Positions 52,087-60,142 of a stretch of DNA of 64,000 nucleotides are shown here, piece by piece (positions within the stretch are counted from its first letter, which is position 1; each line of letters starts with the position of its first letter). The notes beneath the pieces were generated by a model, which searched no databases, was not told the DNA's origin, and worked only from the letters and a program-made list of their open reading frames with translations. Origin of the DNA: Microbacterium testaceum StLB037 (lineage in GTDB: Bacteria > Actinomycetota > Actinomycetes > Actinomycetales > Microbacteriaceae); assembly GCF_900104345.1 (NCBI RefSeq), contig NZ_FNJN01000003.1, positions 248,001 to 312,000 on the forward strand, written 5' to 3'. A program made the translations under genes and the position numbers.

Positions 52087-53379
52087 GTGACGAGCACCAC
52101 CGACGGGTCCGGTTCCGCCTCCATGGGCGGGGCCGGGCCCGACCGGTCTGCGGGCGCGGTCGCGGCCGCCGCGCAGGAGAAGGCCGACACCCTCACCTGG
52201 CTGCGGCGCATCTCGGGCGATCTCGCGACGGCGACCATCCAGCGCCTCGAAGAGACGCTTCCCTGGTACGCCGAGATGCCGCCAGCCCGGCGGTCCGCCG
52301 TCGGGCTCGTCGCCCAGGCCGGCATCACCTCGTTCCTGCAGTGGTTCGAGGAGCCGGCATCCACTCCGGCGATCGCCGCCGACATCTTCGCCGCGGCCCC
52401 TCGTGAGCTGCTGCGCAGCGTCAGCCTGACGCAGACCCTGCAGCTCGTGCGCGTCACCGTCGAGGTGATGGAAGAGCGCGTCGCCGGACGCAGCGAGAAG
52501 GTGCGCGAGGCGATGCTGTCGTACTCGCGCGAAGTCGCCTTCGCCGCGGCCGACGTCTACGCACGCGCCGCCGAGGCCCGGGGCCTCTGGGACGCTCGCC
52601 TCGAAGCGCTCGTGGTCGACTCGATCCTCACCGGCGAGGCCGACGACGAACTCCCCAGCCGCATCGCCGCGCTCGGCTGGCACGGCCACGGAGAGGTCGC
52701 GGTGCTCGTGGGCACCACTCCCCCGCAACTCGACGTCGACCAGGTGCGTCGCACCGCGCGCAAGCTCGGCGTCGACGTGCTCATCGGCGTGCAGGGCTCG
52801 CGCCTGGTGCTTGTGGTCGGTCGTGCCGACCTGCCGGCGCGCGGTGGAGAGGATTCCGCCGAACTGCCCTTCCCCGAGATCGCCAAGCGTCTCGAGCCCG
52901 GTTTCGGGTCGGGCCATCTCGTCCTCGGACCGGCGGTCCCCGCGTTGGTCGACGCCGGGCAGAGCGCTCGTGCCGCCCTCGCCGGCTTCGCCGTCGCCCG
53001 CGCGTGGCGTCATGCCCCGCGGCCGGTGGAGGCCGATGATCTTCTGCCCGAGCGCGCCCTCGCTGGCGACGCCGTTGCGAAGCAGACGCTGGTGGATCGC
53101 GTCTACCAGCCGCTGCAGGCGCACAGCGCCGATCTGGTGGCGACGCTGTGGAGCTACCTCGACAACGGGCGCTCGCTCGAGGCGACGGCGCGCGAGTTGT
53201 ACGTGCACCCCAACACGGTCCGCTATCGCCTGAAGCGCGTGTCGGAGGTCATCGGATGGGATGCCACGGGCCCCCGGGAGGCGCTCATCCTGCAGACCGC
53301 GCTGATCCTGGGATCGATCGGAACGGATGCCACGCGCCGTCGCGGACCCGTGGGTCGACGGTCGCCCCTGGCGCGCTGA
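52087..53379 (+). CDS. fasR: PucR-type regulator of fatty-acid synthesis (FasR-like)
   Basis: A 430-residue regulator with a long N-terminal helical domain, a middle GGDEF-like/CdaR-like region (about 190-290) and a C-terminal PucR helix-turn-helix, ARELYVHPNTVRYRLKRVSEV, near residue 380. In Streptomyces, FasR, encoded just before fabD, activates the fabD-fabH-acpP-fabF operon; the gene order is the same here, so I use that name by position. The GTG at 52087 lies five bases after the aceE stop, so it may be read from the aceE promoter. The symbol is by synteny; binding sites were not identified. Confidence 0.82.
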   Translation: MTSTTDGSGSASMGGAGPDRSAGAVAAAAQEKADTLTWLRRISGDLATATIQRLEETLPWYAEMPPARRSAVGLVAQAGITSFLQWFEEPASTPAIAADIFAAAPRELLRSVSLTQTLQLVRVTVEVMEERVAGRSEKVREAMLSYSREVAFAAADVYARAAEARGLWDARLEALVVDSILTGEADDELPSRIAALGWHGHGEVAVLVGTTPPQLDVDQVRRTARKLGVDVLIGVQGSRLVLVVGRADLPARGGEDSAELPFPEIAKRLEPGFGSGHLVLGPAVPALVDAGQSARAALAGFAVARAWRHAPRPVEADDLLPERALAGDAVAKQTLVDRVYQPLQAHSADLVATLWSYLDNGRSLEATARELYVHPNTVRYRLKRVSEVIGWDATGPREALILQTALILGSIGTDATRRRGPVGRRSPLAR

Positions 53380-53461
53380 TGCACGGCGCGCACAAAGACA
53401 CGCCGTATATCTGTGTCGATATCTCCATAAGCGTGGGCTCGATCGTTGGCAGGATGGAACG

Positions 53462-54382
53462 GTGATCATCGCCGTCTTCCCCGGGCAGGGCTCTCAGACC
53501 CCCGGTTTCCTCTCGCCGTGGCTCGAACTCGACGGAGCGCGCGAGCGTCTCGGGGCCTTCTCGGAGCAGGCGGGCGTCGACCTCGTCGCCGCCGGCACCG
53601 AATGGGATGCCGATCAGATCCGCGACACCGCCGTCGCCCAGCCGCTGATCGTCGCTGCGAGCCTGCTGTCGTGGACTGCGCTGAACGATCGCGCCACGAC
53701 CTCCGTCGCCGGTGTCGCGGGGCACTCGGTGGGCGAGATCGCCGCGTTGGCGGCATCCGGAGTGCTCTCCGACCAGGACGCGCTGCGCCTGGTCGGACTG
53801 CGCGGCCGTGCGATGGCCGAGGCCGCCGCCACCGTCGAGACCGGCATGAGCGCCGTCGTCGGGGGCGACGAGACCGCTGTGCTCGAACGCCTCGAGGCGC
53901 TCGCACTCACCCCCGCCAACTACAACGGCGGCGGGCAGATCGTGGCCGCCGGCGAACTCCCCGCCCTCGCCGAGCTCGCCGCCGAGGCCCCGCGCGGCAC
54001 TCGCGTCATCCCGCTGCAGGTCGCGGGCGCCTTCCACACCCGTTTCATGGAGCCTGCCGTCGAGACGCTGCACGCCGCGGCCGACGACGTGCAGGTGAGC
54101 GACCCCGCCACGACGCTGTGGACCAACTCCGACGGCTCCGTCGTGACCGAGGGCCGCCGCGCTCTCGACCTCGTGGTGGCCCAGGTCTCGTCGCCCGTGC
54201 GCTGGGACCGCTGCATGGCCTCGTTCGCCGAGCAGGGCGTGACCGGCATCATCGAACTCTCGCCCGCCGGTGCCCTCACGGGCCTTGCGAAGCGAGCACT
54301 GCGCGGCACCCCCACCGTGGCAGTCAAGTCCCCCGACGACCTCGACGCGGCCGTCTCACTCCTGAAAGAAGACCAGGCATGA
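53462..54382 (+). CDS. fabD: Malonyl-CoA:ACP transacylase
   Basis: A 306-residue transacylase moving malonyl from CoA to ACP for fatty-acid elongation. The N-terminal VFPGQGSQTPGF, the nucleophile Ser89 in GHSVGEIAAL, and the catalytic His192 in GAFHTRFM are all present; Arg of the malonyl-binding site is in LRGRAMAEAA. The start is GTG; CAGGAT lies six bases upstream, like the leaderless promoters elsewhere but off-consensus. It is the first gene of the fab operon; its stop overlaps fabH by four bases. The 82-base gap before it is relatively AT-rich and may hold the regulator's site. Confidence 0.96.
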   Translation: MIIAVFPGQGSQTPGFLSPWLELDGARERLGAFSEQAGVDLVAAGTEWDADQIRDTAVAQPLIVAASLLSWTALNDRATTSVAGVAGHSVGEIAALAASGVLSDQDALRLVGLRGRAMAEAAATVETGMSAVVGGDETAVLERLEALALTPANYNGGGQIVAAGELPALAELAAEAPRGTRVIPLQVAGAFHTRFMEPAVETLHAAADDVQVSDPATTLWTNSDGSVVTEGRRALDLVVAQVSSPVRWDRCMASFAEQGVTGIIELSPAGALTGLAKRALRGTPTVAVKSPDDLDAAVSLLKEDQA

Positions 54383-55383
54383 GCACCCCCACCCTCCGTC
54401 AGCTGCAGGGAGCCGCTCACACGCGCATCTACGCCTACGGTGCCGCGCGCGGTGAGAACTTCGTGCCCAACGACGACCTCGTGGGGCCCATCGACTCCAG
54501 CGACGAGTGGATCCGCCAGCGCACCGGCATCGTCACGCGCGTCCGCGCGAACAAGGACACGGATGCCATCGATCTGGCCACCGAGGCCGCGCGCGAAGCC
54601 GTCGAGAAGTCGGGCATCGCCCCCGACCAGATCGACGCCGTGATCGTCGCGACGATCAGCAACCCCAAGCAGACCCCCTCGGCCTCGGCCATCGTCGCCG
54701 ACCGCATCGGGGCGAACCCCGCGGCCGCCTACGACCTGAACGCCGCGTGCGCCGGCTTCGCCTACGGCGTCGGTCAGGCCGACGCCCTCGTGCGGGCGGG
54801 CCTGGCGAAGCATGTCGTCGTCGTCGGCGCCGAGAAGCTCAGCGACGTCGTCGACCCCACCGACCGCAGCATCTCGTTCCTGCTCGGCGACGGCGCGGGC
54901 GCCGTCGTGGTCGGACCGAGCGAGACCCCCGGCATCGGACCCACCGTGTGGGGCTCGGACGGTTCGAAAGCGGACGCCGTGGGCATGAACGCCACGCTCA
55001 CCGACTTCCGCGACGGCGTCGCCCCGTGGCCGACCCTGCGCCAGGAGGGCCCCACCGTCTTCCGCTGGGCCGTCTGGGAGATGGTCAAGGTCGCCCGTCA
55101 GGCGATCGAGGCCGCGGGCATCGAGCCCGCCGACCTCGCCGCCTTCGTGCCGCACCAGGCGAACATGCGCATCATCGACGAGTTCGCCAAGCAGCTCGGC
55201 CTGCCCGAGACCGTCGTCATCGGTCGCGACATCGAGACGACCGGCAACACCTCCGCGGCATCCATCCCCCTCGCCACCCACCGCCTGCTCGAGGAACACC
55301 CCGAGCTGAGCGGCGGCCTCGCGCTGCAGATCGGCTTCGGCGCCGGACTGGTGTTCGGCGCGCAGGTCGTCGTGCTGCCCTGA
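54379..55383 (+). CDS. fabH: 3-oxoacyl-ACP synthase III
   Basis: A 334-residue ketoacyl synthase III starting fatty-acid chains by condensing acyl-CoA with malonyl-ACP; in actinobacteria it often takes branched primers. The triad is Cys124 (LNAACAGFAYG), His259 (VPHQANMRI) and Asn290 (TGNTSAASIP). The N-terminal extension of about 20 residues is longer than in E. coli FabH, and the dimer segment SDEWIRQRTGI is standard. The ATG overlaps the fabD stop (ATGA). It has a separate promoter-like element after it for acpP. Confidence 0.96.
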   Translation: MSTPTLRQLQGAAHTRIYAYGAARGENFVPNDDLVGPIDSSDEWIRQRTGIVTRVRANKDTDAIDLATEAAREAVEKSGIAPDQIDAVIVATISNPKQTPSASAIVADRIGANPAAAYDLNAACAGFAYGVGQADALVRAGLAKHVVVVGAEKLSDVVDPTDRSISFLLGDGAGAVVVGPSETPGIGPTVWGSDGSKADAVGMNATLTDFRDGVAPWPTLRQEGPTVFRWAVWEMVKVARQAIEAAGIEPADLAAFVPHQANMRIIDEFAKQLGLPETVVIGRDIETTGNTSAASIPLATHRLLEEHPELSGGLALQIGFGAGLVFGAQVVVLP

Positions 55384-55407
55384 CGCGGCGACACCGAACC
55401 CTAGACT
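55380..55407 (+). promoter_or_regulatory. Internal promoter before acpP
   Basis: CTGACG and TAGACT with a 16-base spacer, starting at the fabH stop. The start site would lie about 37 bases before the acpP ATG, allowing extra ACP synthesis. Confidence 0.45.
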
Positions 55408-55450
55408 GATCGGGGCCTGACAGGCCCGCCCCCAAGAAACAGGAGACATC

Positions 55451-55699
55451 ATGGCATTCACCAACGACGAGGTTCTCGCCGGCCTTGCCGAGCTCATCAC
55501 CGACGAGACGGGTATCTCGGCCGACGAGGTCGCGCTCGAGAAGTCGTTCACCGACGACCTCGACATCGACTCCATCTCGATGATGACGATCGTCGTCAAC
55601 GCCGAGGAGAAGTTCGGCGTCACCATCCCCGACGACGAGGTCAAGAACCTCAAGACCGTCGGCGACGCCGTGACCTTCATCACGTCGAACCAGTCCTGA
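55451..55699 (+). CDS. acpP: Acyl carrier protein
   Basis: An 82-residue acidic four-helix carrier of growing acyl chains. The phosphopantetheine Ser is Ser41 in DDLDIDSISM (often DSLD in other bacteria). AGGAGA lies before the ATG. Within the fab operon it has its own promoter-like element upstream and a strong hairpin downstream, which together should raise its level above the enzymes. Confidence 0.97.
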   Translation: MAFTNDEVLAGLAELITDETGISADEVALEKSFTDDLDIDSISMMTIVVNAEEKFGVTIPDDEVKNLKTVGDAVTFITSNQS

Positions 55700-55705
55700 C
55701 ACCTC

Positions 55706-55731
55706 CCGGTGGGGGCTTCGGCCCCCACCGG
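55706..55731 (+). terminator. Hairpin between acpP and fabF
   Basis: CCGGTGGGGG and CCCCCACCGG pair around a CTTCGG-type loop, six bases after the acpP stop, with no U tract. It may be a partial terminator or an mRNA-stabilising 3' end for acpP. Confidence 0.65.
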
Positions 55732-55767
55732 TCACGACCTGTCGGCCGCACCAAGGATTCTTCGCTC

Positions 55768-57006
55768 ATGAGCACACCCCGCATCGTCGTCACCGGCATC
55801 GGCGCCACCTCGCCCATCGGCGGTACGGCCCCCGAAAGCTGGTCCGCCCTGCTCGCCGGTACCTCCGGCGCCCGTTCCCTCGAGCACGAGTGGGTCGAGC
55901 AGTACAACCTGCCCGTCACCTTCGCGGCCGAGGCGCTCGTGCGCCCCGAGACCGTGCTCGAGCGACCCGTCGCCAAGCGGCTCGACCCCTCGTCGCAGCT
56001 CGCCATGGTCGCGGCCAAAGAAGCGTGGGAAGACGCGGGTTCGCCCGACATCGACCCCGACCGCCTCGGCGTCGACTTCGCCACCGGCATCGGCGGCGTG
56101 TGGACGCTGCTCGACGCCTGGGACACCCTGCGCGAGAAGGGCCCGCGTCGCGTCATGCCGATGACGGTGCCCATGCTCATGCCGAACGCGGCCGCCGGTA
56201 ACCTCTCGCTGCACTTCAACGCCCGCGCCTTCGCGCGCACCGTGGCATCGGCGTGCGCCTCGAGCACCGAGTCGATCGTCAACGCGGTGCAGCACATCCG
56301 CGACGGCCTCGCCGACGTCGTCATCGCGGGTGGAACCGAATCGGCCATTCACCCGATCACGATCGCCTCGTTCGCGTCGATGCAGGCGCTGTCGAAGCGC
56401 AACGACTCGCCCGAGACCGCTTCGCGTCCGGCCAGCATCGACCGCGACGGCTTCGTCATGGGCGAGGGCGCCGGCGTGCTGATCCTCGAGACCGAGGAGC
56501 ACGCCAAGGCCCGCGGCGCCAAGATCTACGCGTCGATCGTGGGCGGTGGCGTCACCGCCGACTCGTACCACATCACCGCGAACGACCCCGAGGGTCATGG
56601 CGCCGCTCGCGCCGTGCACATGGCACTCGAGATGGCGGGCGCGTCGGTCGACGACGTCACGCACATCAACGCGCACGCCACCTCGACGCCGGTCGGCGAC
56701 CCGAACGAGTACAAGGCGCTGCGCGCCGTCTTCGGCGATCGGGTCGACGAGATCCCCGTCTCGGCCACAAAGGCCTCCACCGGCCACCTTCTGGGCGGCA
56801 CCGGAGCCCTCGAGGCGATCTTCACGGTTCTCGCCCTGCAGAACCGCGTCGCGCCCCCCACGATCAACCTGACCGAGCAGGACCCCGAGGTTCCGTTCGC
56901 GCTCTCGGGATCGCCCGTCGAGCTCGGCGCGGGAGACCAGCTCGCGATCAGCAACTCCTTCGGCTTCGGCGGGCACAACGCCGTCGTCGCCATCGCCTCG
57001 GTCTGA
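55768..57006 (+). CDS. fabF: 3-oxoacyl-ACP synthase II
   Basis: A 412-residue ketoacyl synthase carrying out chain elongation. The catalytic residues are Cys163 (ASACASSTES), His303 (NAHATSTPVGD) and His340 (KASTGHLLGG); the terminal GFGGHNAVVAI is conserved. N-terminal start RIVVTGIGATSPIG is standard. It is the last gene of the operon and is followed by a long perfect terminator. No sign of duplication. Confidence 0.97.
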   Translation: MSTPRIVVTGIGATSPIGGTAPESWSALLAGTSGARSLEHEWVEQYNLPVTFAAEALVRPETVLERPVAKRLDPSSQLAMVAAKEAWEDAGSPDIDPDRLGVDFATGIGGVWTLLDAWDTLREKGPRRVMPMTVPMLMPNAAAGNLSLHFNARAFARTVASACASSTESIVNAVQHIRDGLADVVIAGGTESAIHPITIASFASMQALSKRNDSPETASRPASIDRDGFVMGEGAGVLILETEEHAKARGAKIYASIVGGGVTADSYHITANDPEGHGAARAVHMALEMAGASVDDVTHINAHATSTPVGDPNEYKALRAVFGDRVDEIPVSATKASTGHLLGGTGALEAIFTVLALQNRVAPPTINLTEQDPEVPFALSGSPVELGAGDQLAISNSFGFGGHNAVVAIASV

Positions 57007-57023
57007 GCGCGTTCCCCGTCACG

Positions 57024-57079
57024 ACGAGAGCCCCCTGGCATCCCCCCGACTGCGATCGGGGATGCCAGGGGGCTCTCGT
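57024..57079 (+). terminator. Terminator of the fab operon
   Basis: A perfect 22-bp stem (ACGAGAGCCCCCTGGCATCCCC and its complement, in parts) around a 12-base loop, followed by TTCGTC. The longest perfect hairpin seen in the window. Confidence 0.88.
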
Positions 57080-57161
57080 TTCGTCAAGCGAGGGATACGC
57101 GTTCCCGGTGCCGGGTGTGTTCACCGACCTCCGGTAGTGGCGCCTCCCCCACTCGACGGGC

Positions 57162-57665
57162 TCATCCGACCTTGTGCAGCCACACGATCTGCTGGTCGTC
57201 TCCGGCGTGGCGGAAGGGCTCGAGCTCCTCGTCCCAGGCCGAGCCCAGGGCGACGTCGAGTTCGCGCTGCAGCTCGAAGGGGTCGCCGGCCGCGACCTCC
57301 ATCGCGTAGCGCACGCGATCCTCGGCGATGACGACGTTGCCGGCCGAATCGGTTTGAGCGAAGTGGATGCCGAGACCCGGCGTGTGCATCCAGCGTCCGC
57401 CGTCGCTGCGGGGCGTGGGATCCTCGCTCACCTCGAAGCGCAGGTGTTCCCACCCCCGGATCGCGCTCGCGAGTGCTGCGCCGGAACCGACGGGGCCCTC
57501 CCAGTAGAACTCCGCGCGACGGCTGCCCGTCAACACGGGCTGTTCGGCCCAGTCGAAGTTGACGGCGCGGCCGAGAGCGCGTCCGACCGCCCACTCGAGG
57601 TGGGGGCACAGCGCGCGGGGCGCGGAGTGGATCAGGATCACTCCGCGCGAAGACGTGATCGCCAT
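57162..57665 (-). CDS. DUF3145 family protein
   Basis: A 167-residue actinobacterial protein of the DUF3145 family, function unknown. It begins RGVILIHSAPRALCPHLEWA, continues with FDWAEQPV and FYWEGPVGSGAALASAIRGW, and ends EPFRHAGDDQQIVWLHKVG. There is no membrane segment. The sequence is strongly conserved in actinobacteria and the gene is typically found near the fab cluster, as here. GAGAAACC lies before the ATG. It converges on fabF. Confidence 0.92.
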   Translation of the reverse strand: MAITSSRGVILIHSAPRALCPHLEWAVGRALGRAVNFDWAEQPVLTGSRRAEFYWEGPVGSGAALASAIRGWEHLRFEVSEDPTPRSDGGRWMHTPGLGIHFAQTDSAGNVVIAEDRVRYAMEVAAGDPFELQRELDVALGSAWDEELEPFRHAGDDQQIVWLHKVG

Positions 57666-57824
57666 GGTTTCTCCTTCGTCAGGTACGTCTTCCCCTACGA
57701 CCTGTGATGGAGTGCCGGCGATTGTTCGGTTGTCCGGCCATTATCGCCCGTGCATAACGAAATCACAACACTGTGATTCCTCCGCGCGTCCCGCGGGGCG
57801 GCCGCGCGATCGGCCCAGCGGGTG

Positions 57825-58694
57825 TCAGCCGAACCACAGCGCCCAGTAGAGCGCGAAGTTGCGGTTGCCGTACGCCGAGCAGGCGTCGCCCGTCCCCCAT
57901 CGCGCGGCGAGGGCCGCCGGGTTCGGCTGATACGGCGTGTAGTTGTACAGCGCCGCGGTGGCCGCGTTCGCGATCGTCACGTCTGAACCCCCACACGAGG
58001 GATCCGGTGAATAGGCGAGATAGTGCGTTCCCGGCTGCCGCATGAAGTCCGAGGCGCTGTACGACTTCAGATCGGTGGCGGCCTGGGCGACCTGGGCGCC
58101 GAATCCGGCGGCACCGGCGTCGCACGGGGCGGTGTCGGGGCATCTCGCCCCCATTGCTGCACCGAGCTGCTGGGGTGACGGGGCGCGCGCCGTTCGGCCC
58201 GACACGAGGCTCTGCTCCTTCTGGAGGGTGACGAGCAGCACCTTGGCCGAGATCCCGCACGCGCGTTGCAGGCGATCGATGATCTGGGCGGCGGTGAGCT
58301 GTACCCCGTCGTAGCCCTCGCAGATCGTGCGGCCCGTGGCATCCGAGACGATCGGTCCCCGCGCGGGCAGGTCGGACCGCAGAACCGAGAGACAGGAGTC
58401 GTTGCGGCACTCCCCCACCTCGTCGTCGAGGAAGGACTGGATCTGATCGGCCGTCATGGCGTCGCCGTCGTAGAACTGCTCGTCGTCGATGAGGTGGCCG
58501 GGATCGAACGAGGTGAGGTCGATGGCCTCGCGCCGGGCCTCCGTGTTCCACGCGGCGGTGAGGGAGACGAGGGGGATGACCGCCAGAGCGATCAGGCCCA
58601 CGAGGACCATGGCGACCGCGGCGAACGTCATGCGTCGTCGCCGGATCAGCCGTTGCCGGGGCGTCCGCCGTCGGCGCGTCCGAGTTCTCGCCAC
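57825..58694 (-). CDS. Membrane-anchored extracellular protein of a common actinobacterial domain
   Basis: A 289-residue protein with a basic N-terminus (RTRTRRRRTPRQRLIRRRR), one membrane anchor (MTFAAVAMVLVGLIALAVIP) and an extracellular domain. That domain has the pattern I recognise at the C-terminus of many actinobacterial wall proteins: DDEQFYDGDAMTADQIQSFL, two Cys pairs (GECRNDSC and ARCPDTAPC), AKVLLVTLQKEQSLV, and the ending GNRNFALYWALWFG. It has no assigned function; the LLVTLQKEQ stretch resembles a lysozyme-type helix with Glu, which would suggest murein binding or cutting, but this is a guess. The start is uncertain (GTG at 58694; GTG 18 bases upstream). Confidence 0.72.
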   Translation of the reverse strand: MARTRTRRRRTPRQRLIRRRRMTFAAVAMVLVGLIALAVIPLVSLTAAWNTEARREAIDLTSFDPGHLIDDEQFYDGDAMTADQIQSFLDDEVGECRNDSCLSVLRSDLPARGPIVSDATGRTICEGYDGVQLTAAQIIDRLQRACGISAKVLLVTLQKEQSLVSGRTARAPSPQQLGAAMGARCPDTAPCDAGAAGFGAQVAQAATDLKSYSASDFMRQPGTHYLAYSPDPSCGGSDVTIANAATAALYNYTPYQPNPAALAARWGTGDACSAYGNRNFALYWALWFG

Positions 58695-58770
58695 CGAACG
58701 ATCGTGCCCCACCGCGCTGACCGCGTGCTGCACGCGCAGGGCGTGGCGCGCGGTCAGCGCGGGGCGCTGT

Positions 58771-59322
58771 TCAACTGCCCGGCGTTGCGGGAGGAGTCGG
58801 AGCGGTTCCCTCCGCGGGCGGGGTCGGAGCGGTGCCATCGGCCGGAGGCGCGGGAGGCGTGAGCTTCTGCCCGTCGGCGGGAGGGGTGGGCGCCGTGCCG
58901 TCGGCGGGCGGTGCGGGCTTGGCAGCGTCGCCCTTCGGGGCGCCGGGCCCACCGGGGCCGGTAGGTCCGCACGCGCCGGGTTCCTTGCCATCGGCGGGTG
59001 CCGCCGGAGCGGTTGCGTCCGCGGGAGGCGTCGGAGCCGTGCCGTCGGCCGGGGTTGTGGGCGAGGCCCCCGGGGTCGGGGTGGTACCGGGGGTGCTACC
59101 CGGTCCGGTGGATCCGCCGTCGGCGCTGGGCGCCGAGGTCGACGAGGCGGCGAGGGACCCCGCGCCGTTGCTCTGCGCCGCGAGGGCGGCGGTTCCGCCG
59201 GTGAGGCCGGCGGCCACGATCACGGCGCCAGCGATCAGCGCCGGTCCGCGCCACGAGCGGCGGCGGGGTTCGGGGGTCTCGTCCTGTCGCGGCAGCGGCA
59301 GCGTGGGGTTGTCGTCGTTCAT
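58771..59322 (-). CDS. Pro/Ala/Thr-rich surface protein with one anchor
   Basis: A 183-residue protein: a 24-residue polar N-terminus, one membrane segment (GPALIAGAVIVAAGLTGGTAA), and a low-complexity tail of Pro, Ala, Thr, Gly with repeats of PPADGTAPT and a GPTGPGGPGAP stretch holding the only Cys. Such tails span the wall and may be glycosylated. GGAAGAG lies before the ATG. It is divergent from the response regulator gene, with a direct repeat of the type such regulators bind between them, so it is a candidate target of that system. Function is unknown. Confidence 0.72.
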   Translation of the reverse strand: MNDDNPTLPLPRQDETPEPRRRSWRGPALIAGAVIVAAGLTGGTAALAAQSNGAGSLAASSTSAPSADGGSTGPGSTPGTTPTPGASPTTPADGTAPTPPADATAPAAPADGKEPGACGPTGPGGPGAPKGDAAKPAPPADGTAPTPPADGQKLTPPAPPADGTAPTPPAEGTAPTPPATPGS

Positions 59323-59379
59323 GATTCTCTTCCCGTCCGGTGTCGGTCACCGGCTCTGAGACCAGACTTTGAGCCGGGA

Positions 59380-59397
59380 CTGAAGCGAACCTGAAGC
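59380..59397. promoter_or_regulatory. Direct repeat, putative OmpR-type regulator site
   Basis: CTGAAG at 59380 and 59391, 11 bases apart (CTGAAGCGAACCTGAAG), one DNA turn, as bound by OmpR/PhoB-type dimers. It lies between the surface protein gene and its divergent response regulator. Confidence 0.5.
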
Positions 59398-59454
59398 CCG
59401 CGCACCCGCCTGCTTCGCATAGGTAAGCCATAACCGGCGTACAGCCCGCGTCCG

Positions 59455-59460
59455 TATCGT
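59455..59460 (+). promoter_or_regulatory. -10 box of the response regulator (leaderless)
   Basis: TATCGT, seven bases before the ATG. Confidence 0.5.
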
Positions 59461-59467
59461 CGCCCGG

Positions 59468-60142
59468 ATGTCCTTCGCTGCCCGCGTGCTCGTCCTCGAC
59501 GACGACGAGACGATCCGCATCGCCGTCACCACGGCCCTGCGCGCCGACGGTTTCCTCACCGAGGCGGCGCCCGACGGGACCGATCTCAGCGACCGTCTCG
59601 CCTCGTTCCGCCCCGACCTCGTGATCATCGACTGGATGATGCCCGGGCCGAGTGGCATCCGTCTGCTTCCGCTCGTGAGAGCCGCCGGTGACACGGCGGT
59701 GATCATGCTGACCGCTCGGGACGAGGTCGACGATCGCCTGCGCGGGTTCGCGGAAGGGGCCGACGACTACGTCGTCAAGCCGTTCACGATGGCCGAGCTC
59801 GTCGCGCGTAGCGGCGCGGTCCTCCGCCGTCGCGGGCGGTTGCCGCAGACCGTGTCGGTGGGCGATCTCGTCGTCGATCCCGACGCGGCGACGGCGCATC
59901 GCGGCGGGGTGTCGCTCGAGCTGACGGCCACCGAGTTCCGGCTGCTGCAGCTTCTCGCCGAGAGCCGCGGACGCACGCTCTCGAAAGCGCAGATCCTCAC
60001 GCAAGTGTGGGGCTACGAGGACTACGACCCCAATCTCGTCGAGGTGCACCTGAGCGCCCTCCGGCGCAAGATGGAGCAGCGCGGCCCCCGGCTGATCCAC
60101 ACCGTCCGCGGGCTCGGCTATCGCTTGAGCGAGGAACGATGA
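59468..60142 (+). CDS. OmpR-family response regulator
   Basis: A 224-residue regulator. The receiver domain (1-118) has the acidic pocket LVLDDDE and the phosphoacceptor Asp55 in VIIDWMMPGPSG, with Thr and Lys in MLTARDE and YVVKPF. The winged helix DNA-binding domain (about 125-222) has SLELTATEFRLLQLL, VEVHLSALRRKME and TVRGLGYRL. The stop overlaps the kinase start by four bases. The CTGAAG direct repeat upstream suggests that it regulates itself and the divergent surface protein. The ATG is seven bases after TATCGT. Confidence 0.94.
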   Translation: MSFAARVLVLDDDETIRIAVTTALRADGFLTEAAPDGTDLSDRLASFRPDLVIIDWMMPGPSGIRLLPLVRAAGDTAVIMLTARDEVDDRLRGFAEGADDYVVKPFTMAELVARSGAVLRRRGRLPQTVSVGDLVVDPDAATAHRGGVSLELTATEFRLLQLLAESRGRTLSKAQILTQVWGYEDYDPNLVEVHLSALRRKMEQRGPRLIHTVRGLGYRLSEER

